Assembly: GCA_023384455.1 (NCBI GenBank)
Contig: JAHDWH010000030.1
Location: forward strand, 1 to 38,723
From: Caldilineaceae bacterium
GTDB lineage: Bacteria > Chloroflexota > Anaerolineae > Caldilineales > Caldilineaceae
Length of the DNA: 38,723 nucleotides
Reading direction: 5' to 3'
The notes beneath the pieces are model-generated. The model was not told the DNA's origin, searched no databases, and was given only the letters and a program-made list of their open reading frames with translations. Position numbers and translations under genes: made by a program. This document shows, piece after piece, positions 33,067 to 38,723 of the stretch (positions within the stretch are counted from its first letter, which is position 1; the number at the start of each line of letters is the position of its first letter).

Positions 33067-33127
33067 GCGAAACGTGAAACGTGAAACGTGAGAAGATTCG
33101 AGCGATCTCACGTTTTACGTTTCACGC
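33067..33127. repeat. Heptad hairpin repeat (gaaacgt units)
   Basis: Left arm units gaaacgt x3 (33069-33089) end in gaga. The 22-nt right arm (33106-33127) is the reverse complement of 33072-33093 with mismatches at only two positions. It is the same family as 22300-22358 and fills the gap between the binding protein and the amidohydrolase gene. Confidence 0.8.
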
Positions 33128-33181
33128 CTTACCCCGTCGATATTCGTTTGTCCCGCCCACACACCCTCGGAGACCTCCCCT

Positions 33182-34468
33182 ATGCCCAGCGCTCTCGCCG
33201 ATTTCATCCAGACAACGCCTCTTTGCGATACCCACGAGCATCTGCGCAAGGAAGATGAATATGTGGACAACGGCCCGGACCTGCTGCAAAATCTCTTTGG
33301 CAATTATGTCTCCGCCGATCTGGTCGTGGCTGGCGCGGGGCAGGCCACAGTGGACCGTCTGCTGAACGCCGCAGACCCGGACATCCGCGCCTGCTTTACC
33401 GGTGTAGAGCGGGCCTGGCAGGCTGTGCGTCACACGGGCTATGGGGAAGCGGTTCGCATTATCGCCCGGGAGTTGTATGGGATGGAGGAGATCAGCGCTG
33501 ACGGGCTGGAAGCGGCCCTGCCCCGGCACGCCGCCTTGCGTCAGCCCGGCCAACGGCTGCATATCCTGCGCGAGCGGGCCAATCTGGACCACATCCAGAC
33601 CGACGATTTTGTGCGCGCCTGCGCGGTCGATCCCTCCGGTCCAGACTTCTTCTTTTACGATATTTCCTGGGTCAACTTTGTCAACGGTCAGCCGGACATA
33701 GCCGCCATCACACAGGAGACCGGCGTGACCATCCGGGATCTGGCTACCCTGCGCCAGGCAATGGAGGCCGTCTTTGCCCAGAACGCGGCGGTCGCCATTG
33801 CCGTCAAAAGCCAGCACGCCTATAACCGAACGCTGCGCTGGCGGGAGCGCAGCGACGCCGAAGCCGCGCCGGTGTTGGACGCCTATCTGCGCGATCCCGG
33901 CAGCCTTTCTGTGGATGACCGGCTCTGTCTGGGCGATTGGTCACTGGCCCGGGGCGTGGAACTGGCAATTGCGCACGACCTGCCCTTCAAAATCCACACG
34001 GGCTACTACGCCGGCCACAGTCGGATGCCTGTGGACTACATCAAGCCGGGCCATCTCTGCCCCCTGCTGGCGAAATATCTCGACGCCCGCTTTGTGCTGA
34101 TGCACATCGGCTATCCCTACGGCGACGAAATGGTGGCTCTGGCCAAACATTACCCGAACGTCTACGTGGATTTTTGCTGGGCTTGGAGCATCGACCCTTT
34201 CAGCACAGGCAATTTTTTACGCCGGTGCATCCACGCCGTCCCCAGCAACAAACTGTTCATCTTCGGCGGCGACACCTCCTGGCCCGGCGCGGCCCTGGCC
34301 TACGCATCCCAAACCCGACGCTGGCTCACCCGGGCCCTCCAAGCCGAAGTGACCGATGGCCTGCTGACCGAAGTCGAAGCCATTGCCCTGGCCGGTCGCT
34401 ATATGCGCGAGAACCAATACGACTGTTTTCGTGTCGAAGCCAAGAAACGGGCGCAGGTGGCAAGGTGA
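33182..34468 (+). CDS. Amidohydrolase-family protein (PF04909-like)
   Basis: The 428-aa product looks like an amidohydrolase TIM barrel. The metal-binding motif is DTHEHL (His18 and His20), with KIHTGYYAGHS, LMHIGYPYGDEM and IFGGDTSWPG supplying the later His and Asp. The uronate-isomerase-like 'D-T-H-E/N-H' start is seen in sugar-acid isomerases and in decarboxylating amidohydrolases, so hydrolase or isomerase or decarboxylase activity are all possible. The ATG follows a weak GGAG. It lies between the second binding protein and the SelA-like gene. The C-terminal QVAR and stop codon are read from the octamer repeat at 34456. Confidence 0.8.
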   Translation: MPSALADFIQTTPLCDTHEHLRKEDEYVDNGPDLLQNLFGNYVSADLVVAGAGQATVDRLLNAADPDIRACFTGVERAWQAVRHTGYGEAVRIIARELYGMEEISADGLEAALPRHAALRQPGQRLHILRERANLDHIQTDDFVRACAVDPSGPDFFFYDISWVNFVNGQPDIAAITQETGVTIRDLATLRQAMEAVFAQNAAVAIAVKSQHAYNRTLRWRERSDAEAAPVLDAYLRDPGSLSVDDRLCLGDWSLARGVELAIAHDLPFKIHTGYYAGHSRMPVDYIKPGHLCPLLAKYLDARFVLMHIGYPYGDEMVALAKHYPNVYVDFCWAWSIDPFSTGNFLRRCIHAVPSNKLFIFGGDTSWPGAALAYASQTRRWLTRALQAEVTDGLLTEVEAIALAGRYMRENQYDCFRVEAKKRAQVAR

Positions 34469-34576
34469 CAGGGTGACAGGGTGAACTCACCTTGTCACCC
34501 TGTCACCCTGTCACCCCTTCATCCTGTCACCCCTTCATCCTGTCACCCCTTCATCCCATCATCCCATCATCTTTTC
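34456..34576. repeat. Octamer hairpin and tandem repeats (gtgacagg / tcatccc units)
   Basis: Two to three forward gtgacagg units (34465-34484) face caccttgtcaccctgtcaccctgtcacc downstream. This is followed by further tandem ccttcatcctgtcacc and catcccat units to 34576. Its left end overlaps the last codons of the amidohydrolase gene, supplying its TGA at 34466-34468. A degenerate relative is at about 4688-4718. Confidence 0.8.
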
Positions 34577-34588
34577 AGGAATCCCTCA

Positions 34589-35707
34589 ATGACCATCTAC
34601 GAAGAACTGGGCATCCGCCCCCTCATCAACGCCTCCGCCACTCTCACCCGTCTGGGCGGCTCGCTGATGCCGCCGGAGGTGGTGCAGGCAATGGTGGACG
34701 CCTCCAAAGTCTTTATCGATCTGGATGAATTGCAGACGAAAGTGGGCGACAAAATCGCCGAACTGACCCACAACGACGCCTGTTATGTCAGCTCCGGCGC
34801 GGCCGCGGGGATTGCCATTGCCATCGCCGCCTGCGTCACCGGCAAAAATATAGCCGCCATCCATCAACTGCCCGACACAACGGGATTGAAGGACGAGGTA
34901 ATTGTCCACAAGTCCCACCGCAACGGCTACGACCACGCGGTGCGCCAGGTGGGGGTGAAACTGGTGGAGATCGGCTACGCCACCAGCACCGCGCCCTGGC
35001 AGTTGGAAGCGGCCATCAACGAGCGCACCGCGGCGATTATCTGGTTTCAGGGTGGCATGACCGGCCACGGCGATATCCCTATCGAGCAGGTCGTCGCCAT
35101 CGCCAAACCCCACGGCGTGCCGGTGATTGTGGATGCCGCGGCTCAGGTTCCCCCAGTGGAGAATCTCTGGCATTTCACAAAGCTGGGCGCAACCGCGGCC
35201 ATCTTCAGCGGGGGCAAGGATTTACGGGGTCCCCAATCTTCCGGTCTGGTGCTGGGCAAGCGGGCGCTGATTGAAGCGATGCGTCTCAATGGCCCGCCCA
35301 ACCACAGCATCGGTCGCCCGATGAAAGTGGGTAAGGAAGAACTGTGCGGGGTGCTGGCCGCAGTGCGCTGCTATCTGGCGATGGATCACGAGGGACGGCT
35401 CTCTCAGACAGAAGAGATCGTCGGCGGCTGGTGCGGTGAACTGAACCGGCTGCCCGGCGTCTCCGCCCACCGCTCTTTTCCCAACGAAGCGGGCCAGCCA
35501 ATGCCCCGTGCCCAGGTACACATCGACGCAGCCAAAGCCGGTATGAGCCGAGACGAAGTCGTCCAGGCACTGCTCGACGGGACGCCGGCGATTACCGTAG
35601 CCAAAGGCGCGGATGAGAGCCTCTATCTCAACCCGATGACCCTGGAAGACGGCGAGGAGACGGTTGTGCTGGAGCGGCTGGTGGCGGTGCTGCGGGCAAG
35701 TGAGTGA
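34589..35707 (+). CDS. SelA/DgaE-like PLP-dependent enzyme (aminotransferase-fold)
   Basis: The 372-aa protein starts at ATG 34589, although the frame runs upstream through the repeat. It belongs to the SelA/DgaE-like group of fold-type I PLP enzymes. Signatures are MTIYEELGIRPLINASATLTRLGGSLMPPEV, the SSGAAAGIAIAIAACVTG phosphate-binding turn, VDAAAQVPP with Asp182 as the PLP-N1 partner, and FSGGKDLRGPQSSGL with Lys210 as the expected Schiff-base lysine. DgaE is D-glucosaminate-6-phosphate ammonia-lyase. Absence of other selenocysteine genes argues against SelA. A beta-elimination or ammonia-lyase step on an imported amino acid or amino-sugar acid is inferred. Confidence 0.85.
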   Translation: MTIYEELGIRPLINASATLTRLGGSLMPPEVVQAMVDASKVFIDLDELQTKVGDKIAELTHNDACYVSSGAAAGIAIAIAACVTGKNIAAIHQLPDTTGLKDEVIVHKSHRNGYDHAVRQVGVKLVEIGYATSTAPWQLEAAINERTAAIIWFQGGMTGHGDIPIEQVVAIAKPHGVPVIVDAAAQVPPVENLWHFTKLGATAAIFSGGKDLRGPQSSGLVLGKRALIEAMRLNGPPNHSIGRPMKVGKEELCGVLAAVRCYLAMDHEGRLSQTEEIVGGWCGELNRLPGVSAHRSFPNEAGQPMPRAQVHIDAAKAGMSRDEVVQALLDGTPAITVAKGADESLYLNPMTLEDGEETVVLERLVAVLRASE

Positions 35708-35789
35708 CGTGGCCTATTGAGATGGTTTCGTGCTACACTGAGTCCAGTAGATAGTGTCGGCGTCAATGACCTTTAGATGAGGCAGGGCT

Positions 35790-36077
35790 ATGCAGCAGAT
35801 TACAATCTTTTCCGAATCAGTCACAACGTTAAGGCCCTTATTGGAATCGGCAATTCAGACCGAACTGCGTCTGATCGGGCTAGGCATTGAACGCACAGAA
35901 CAGAAGCTGGTCGATTTCGAGCGACAATATGAAATGATGAGCGCTGAATTCGAGACGCTGCTCGATACAGGTAAGATCGATGAAAGTCTCGATTATATCG
36001 AGTGGTCAGGTGAGATTGAAACGCTGCGCAGATTGCAAACCAAATACCAAACACTACAACGCGCCCAGTTGTCATAA
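35790..36077 (+). CDS. Putative antitoxin of a TumE-type system
   Basis: The 95-aa product is predicted to be mostly helical (ELRLIGLGIERTEQKLVDFERQ, EIETLRRLQTKYQTLQRAQL) and has no helix-turn-helix. Proteins of this type, with RPLLESAIQTEL near the N-terminus and ESLDYIEWSGEI near the C-terminus, are found directly upstream of TumE/DUF6516-type toxins in Chloroflexota and cyanobacteria as far as recalled. Its stop (TAA at 36075-36077) overlaps the toxin's expected start position by two bases. A gtgctacact element upstream (35735) resembles the -10 element at 10244. It lies between the SelA-like and esterase genes and may stabilise the operon. Confidence 0.65.
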   Translation: MQQITIFSESVTTLRPLLESAIQTELRLIGLGIERTEQKLVDFERQYEMMSAEFETLLDTGKIDESLDYIEWSGEIETLRRLQTKYQTLQRAQLS

Positions 36078-36460
36078 CAATCGACGACTACTTCCAATCG
36101 ATAGATGATTTTCTAATCGGTCTCGATATAGCGTATGCGCGCCAGATAAACTATGACAAGCGTAGCCCAGACACCGGATTTCTGAGCGGGCAGATCTATT
36201 TTGTTGATGGCTCAGTGCTGCATTTCCGGGAGCTTGTCGCTGTGGAGCAGCAGATCGAAAGATACAAGTACGCCTATCACTACCAGGCCGCGGACGGGTC
36301 TCTGATTTTTCGCTACGACAGGACGCCTCACTTCCCACATCTTTCAAATTTCCCCCATCGCAAACATAGCGACGCAGAAACGAACGTAATATCTGCTGAT
36401 AGTTCCGATTTGTTTGTGGTTGTTCAAGAGATTCGGCGGCTTCTTATCACAGAAGGGTAA
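36074..36460 (+). CDS. TumE-family (DUF6516) toxin-like protein, start codon ATA
   Basis: The open frame reads ITIDDYFQSIDDFLIGLD from 36074. It continues DTGFLSGQIYFVDGSVLHFREL, YKYAYHYQAADGSLIFRYDRTPHFPHLSNFPHRKH and ends VVQEIRRLLITEG. This matches the TumE (DUF6516) family along its length, 128 aa if translation starts at 36074. There is no ATG, GTG or TTG between the in-frame stop at 36017 and a GTG at 36215. The family would start MTIDDYF at 36074, but the codon is ATA. Starts at ATA or an ATT at 36032 are possible. Starting at GTG 36215 would drop about 47 residues. The toxin may therefore be silenced or poorly translated. Confidence 0.7.
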   Translation: MTIDDYFQSIDDFLIGLDIAYARQINYDKRSPDTGFLSGQIYFVDGSVLHFRELVAVEQQIERYKYAYHYQAADGSLIFRYDRTPHFPHLSNFPHRKHSDAETNVISADSSDLFVVVQEIRRLLITEG

Positions 36461-36466
36461 AATTTT

Positions 36467-37420
36467 ATGCCACGTCCCAACCCCGCAAGCTACGGCACAT
36501 CCGTCACGAAACCGGTTGACTTTGACGACTTCTGGGCGGCGATCGAAGCCCAGGCCGCGGCGATACCCCTGAACGCAACGTTGACGCCCGTTCCGTTGCG
36601 TTCAACGCCCGATGTGGAGGTCTTTGAGGTCCACTACGACAGTCTGGACGGGGTGCGTATCGCCGGCTGGTATTGTCTGCCTCGCCAGCGCAGTGGACCC
36701 CTGCCCACAATTGTCGTCTACCCCGGCTATGTCAGCGAGCCGACTTTGCCCAAGAATCTGGCTGCCCAGGGCTACGCCGCCTTCGGGGCCGCGCCCCGGG
36801 GCAAACTGCGCAGCAATACCCGATACAACCCGGGCTACCCCGGCCTGCTCGTCCACAACATTCTGGACCGCAACACCTACGGCTATCGGGGCTTTTATGT
36901 GGACGCCCTGCGGGTCATCGACTTTCTCGACGCTCAGCCGGAAGTGGACAGCCAGCGCATCGGCGTCACCGGCGGCAGCCAGGGCGGCGCGCTCACACTG
37001 CTGGCCGCGGCGATGCGCCCGCAGATCGCCGCAGCCGCGGCCGGCGCACCCTATCTGGCCGGGATGATGGACGCCGCAGTGCTTACCCACACCACCCCCT
37101 ACGAGGAGATCGTCGAGTATCTGCGCCTCTACCCGGCGCGGGAACCCCAGGTGCGGGAGACACTGGCCTACTTCGACATCCACAATTTTGTCGAGCGCAT
37201 CCGTTGTCCGATTATCGTCCACATCGGCATCCAGGACGACGTCTGCCCAGCCGAGACCGGCTACGCCGTCTACGAGCGGATTGGCTCGGCGCAGAAGAAG
37301 CTCTACGCCTACGACGGCTACGGCCACGACTCCAACGGCTACGGTCACGGCGCGGTGATCGACGCCTTCTTCCGGGAGCATCTGGGACTACAGATCGCCG
37401 GGATGCCCACATCAATCTGA
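36467..37420 (+). CDS. Acetylxylan esterase-family alpha/beta hydrolase (AXE1)
   Basis: The 317-aa protein fits the acetylxylan esterase/cephalosporin-C deacetylase family. The N-terminal region is VDFDDFWAAIEAQA, followed by the RIAGWYCLPRQRSGPLPTIVVYPGYVS strand-loop. The nucleophile elbow TGGSQGGAL places Ser171 as nucleophile, Asp257/Asp258 in GIQDDVCP as acid and His287 in YGHDSNG as base. YGYRGFYVDALRVIDFL is typical of the family. It has no signal peptide, so it would deacetylate imported compounds in the cytoplasm. It follows the toxin gene by 6 bp, without a distinct promoter. Confidence 0.87.
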   Translation: MPRPNPASYGTSVTKPVDFDDFWAAIEAQAAAIPLNATLTPVPLRSTPDVEVFEVHYDSLDGVRIAGWYCLPRQRSGPLPTIVVYPGYVSEPTLPKNLAAQGYAAFGAAPRGKLRSNTRYNPGYPGLLVHNILDRNTYGYRGFYVDALRVIDFLDAQPEVDSQRIGVTGGSQGGALTLLAAAMRPQIAAAAAGAPYLAGMMDAAVLTHTTPYEEIVEYLRLYPAREPQVRETLAYFDIHNFVERIRCPIIVHIGIQDDVCPAETGYAVYERIGSAQKKLYAYDGYGHDSNGYGHGAVIDAFFREHLGLQIAGMPTSI

Positions 37421-37424
37421 TTCT

Positions 37425-37505
37425 GTATCTGCTCAGGCCAGCGCCGGCTGAGTAGCCCGGAGTCTGCGGAGGGCGTATCGAAGCCAAGTGGGCCTGAGCA
37501 GATAC
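37425..37505. repeat. Inverted repeat with perfect 15-bp ends (gtatctgctcaggcc)
   Basis: Identical 15-bp arms at 37425-37439 and 37491-37505 enclose 51 bp with internal ggctgagtagcccgg. The ctgctcaggc end is related to sequence at 25651-25660 and to gtaactgctcaggca at 859-873. The spacer could be a MITE-like or REP-like element. It occupies the gap between the two esterase-fold genes. Confidence 0.75.
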
Positions 37506-37536
37506 CTGATTCCACTCAACAGCGGGAGAAAGTACA

Positions 37537-38439
37537 ATGAGTCTGTCTTCAGTGCGGCCAGCCGATTTTGACACATACTGGGCGAAGGTGGATAGCGAGT
37601 TGGCGGGACTGCCTGTGGCGGCTGAGCTGACCCGCCTGCCCCTGCAATCGAATGAGTATTCGACGGTCTACGCGGCTCGCTTCACAAGCATTGGCCCCTA
37701 CCGTCTCTACGCCTGGTTCAGTGTGCCCGTGGGCGACGGCCCCTTTCCCGCCGTCTACCAAACGCCCGGCTACGGCAGCGTCGTCCACGTGCCCGCCTAT
37801 GAACTGCGCCAGCGCTATGCGGTGCTGACCCTGCGCCACCGGGGACAGCGGCTGAGCGATCAGCCCTACGCCGCGGCCTATCCCGGCCTGCTCACCGACG
37901 GCATCGACGACCCGGCCACGTATATCTACCGGGGCATTGTGGCCGACTGTCTGCGGGGGATGGACTTTCTGCTCAGCCGCCCGGAGGTGGACACGCAGCA
38001 CATCGCCCTGACCGGCAACGATCTGGCGCTGATCACTGCGGCCCTGCGCCCCCAGGCCAGCGCGCTGCACTGTTCACCGGGCCTGCTCTACAACGGGGCC
38101 ACTCTTGCGCCCCAGACCAGCGCCTACCCGTTGGAAGAAATCAACGACTACACCCGCGCCTATCCCGACCGGGCCGCAGCCCTGGCCCACACGCTGGGCT
38201 ACTTCAACCCGCTGCACTTTGCCGACCGGGTTGGCTGCAAAACCCTGCTGGTGACGGGCAACGACCGGGACTTCTTTTCACCCGCCGTCCTGCAACCCCT
38301 GGCCGATGGGTTGGCCGGGCCAGTCACTGCCTATCAAACCGCGCACTCCTCCTATCGGGACGGGGTGCAGCAGGCCGAATGGCTCAGCAGCCACTTTGGA
38401 TACAGCGACACACTCTTGCCCGCTCAATGGCAGGCGTAA
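37537..38439 (+). CDS. AXE1-like alpha/beta hydrolase with Asp in place of the nucleophile Ser
   Basis: The 300-aa product aligns with the preceding esterase (RPADFDTYWAKVD, YRLYAWFSVP, TYIYRGIVADCLRGMDFLLSRPEVDTQHIALTG). At the nucleophile elbow it reads TGNDLAL where the neighbour has TGGSQGGAL, so Asp162 occupies the Ser position and four residues are missing. A possible acid (Asp243 or Asp245 in TGNDRDFF) and base (His270 in QTAHSSY) are retained. Alpha/beta hydrolases with an Asp nucleophile include haloalkane and fluoroacetate dehalogenases and epoxide hydrolases. Alternatively it is a catalytically dead partner of the first esterase. GGGAGAA precedes the ATG. Confidence 0.82.
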   Translation: MSLSSVRPADFDTYWAKVDSELAGLPVAAELTRLPLQSNEYSTVYAARFTSIGPYRLYAWFSVPVGDGPFPAVYQTPGYGSVVHVPAYELRQRYAVLTLRHRGQRLSDQPYAAAYPGLLTDGIDDPATYIYRGIVADCLRGMDFLLSRPEVDTQHIALTGNDLALITAALRPQASALHCSPGLLYNGATLAPQTSAYPLEEINDYTRAYPDRAAALAHTLGYFNPLHFADRVGCKTLLVTGNDRDFFSPAVLQPLADGLAGPVTAYQTAHSSYRDGVQQAEWLSSHFGYSDTLLPAQWQA

Positions 38440-38444
38440 AAACA

Positions 38445-38592
38445 GGACGCAGATAGCGCTGAAACAGATGATTGATGCTGATAAAATCTGTGCAAATCTG
38501 CCCTGAAAATAGGACGCTGATGCCGCTGATCTGAATTGATTGACGCTGATAAAATCTGCGCAGATCAATTGTTTCTGCGTAAATCTGCGTCC
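38445..38592. repeat. Long imperfect palindrome of the ggacgcagat family
   Basis: Ends ggacgcagat (38445) and atctgcgtcc (38592) face each other. Internal units gctgataaaatctg repeat twice in direct orientation (38479 and 38550 regions). It is the same family as 826-1035 and 2034-2104 and begins 6 bp after the esterase stop. Confidence 0.7.
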
Positions 38593-38658
38593 ACTTTTCA
38601 TCCCCCGTGGCGCGACCCGTCGCATGGGGAACTGTACTGATCAACGAGATGATAAAAC

Positions 38659-38718
38659 GTAGGTGCGATTTGTAACCGCACTTTCACCCGAAGAAGTGCG
38701 GTTACAAACCGCACCTAC
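38659..38718. repeat. Palindromic element with 25-bp arms at the window edge
   Basis: Arms 38659-38683 and 38694-38718 are reverse complements at 24 of 25 positions, separated by a 10-nt loop. The right arm recurs, truncated, at 1-21 and the core at 29518-29625. The last bases of the window (att) continue the flank shared with position 19-21. Confidence 0.85.
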
Positions 38719-38723
38719 AGATT

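Noticed and set aside
34481..34588. Longer N-terminus of the PLP enzyme from 34481
   Set aside because: It translates the octamer repeat (repeating Pro, Cys, His, Ser). The family begins at MTIYEELGIRP.
36215..36460. Toxin start at GTG 36215 (81 aa)
   Set aside because: It would remove about 47 residues that match the TumE pattern, including the MTIDDYF-like start. Kept as an alternative only.

Overview
The window is GC-rich bacterial DNA, most likely from a Chloroflexota genome (Anaerolineae or Caldilineae-like) and probably one whole assembled contig. The assignment is inferred from several traits. There are large secreted repeat proteins with Pro/Thr linkers (PTPTPT) and a short C-terminal (Y/F)LPxxxR tail. 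There are STAND regulators with NB-ARC, BTAD and TPR modules. Sugar-type ABC binding proteins carry an RR-FL (Tat-like) lipoprotein signal. Intergenic spaces hold many palindromic short tandem repeats. No rRNA, tRNA, CRISPR array or transposase was seen. Both window edges fall in the same palindromic repeat family, which suggests the assembly broke at that repeat.

Region 1 (1-5.2 kb) has a DinB-family protein, a Nudix hydrolase overlapping acpS, a minus-strand pair consisting of an HTH/NB-ARC ATPase and a TPR protein, and a small CxxC protein. Region 2 (5.2-17.5 kb) is an extracellular-protein island. Three plus-strand genes encode a 14-repeat protein, a DUF11/TIG/CARDB/pre-peptidase protein and a second 14-repeat protein. 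Two minus-strand genes encode a cohesin-like/CARDB protein and a seven-repeat delta-60 protein that also carries cadherin-like, dockerin and cohesin-like modules. Three of the five end in the (Y/F)LPxxxR tail, and a fourth carries a related motif internally. A divergent gene at 17.6 kb encodes a large BTAD-NB-ARC-TPR regulator, a candidate controller of its neighbours.

Region 3 (20.8-22.3 kb) has a small secreted acidic protein, a stand-alone RQC-type DNA-binding protein and a DUF1801 protein. A decayed N-terminal fragment of a second DUF1801 gene lies 9 kb away at 12.9 kb.

Region 4 (22.3-38.4 kb) is a divergent uptake and catabolism locus. The minus arm encodes an ABC binding protein, two permeases and an M81 (microcystinase MlrC-like) metallopeptidase. 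The plus arm encodes an unrecognised 173-aa protein, a COG3964-type deacetylase, two permeases, a second binding protein, an amidohydrolase, a SelA/DgaE-like PLP enzyme, a TumE-like toxin-antitoxin pair, and two tandem acetylxylan-esterase-fold proteins. The second of these has Asp where the catalytic Ser should be. Back-to-back promoters with 17-bp spacers flank a small inverted repeat in the 389-bp divergent region, so the two arms are probably co-regulated. Neither ABC system has its own ATPase here. The likely theme is import of N- or O-acylated, amino-containing organic compounds followed by deacylation and deamination. The substrate cannot be read from sequence.

Most intergenic gaps hold hairpin-forming repeats with 7, 8 or 9-bp internal units. 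In one case the repeat supplies the stop codon of the preceding gene.
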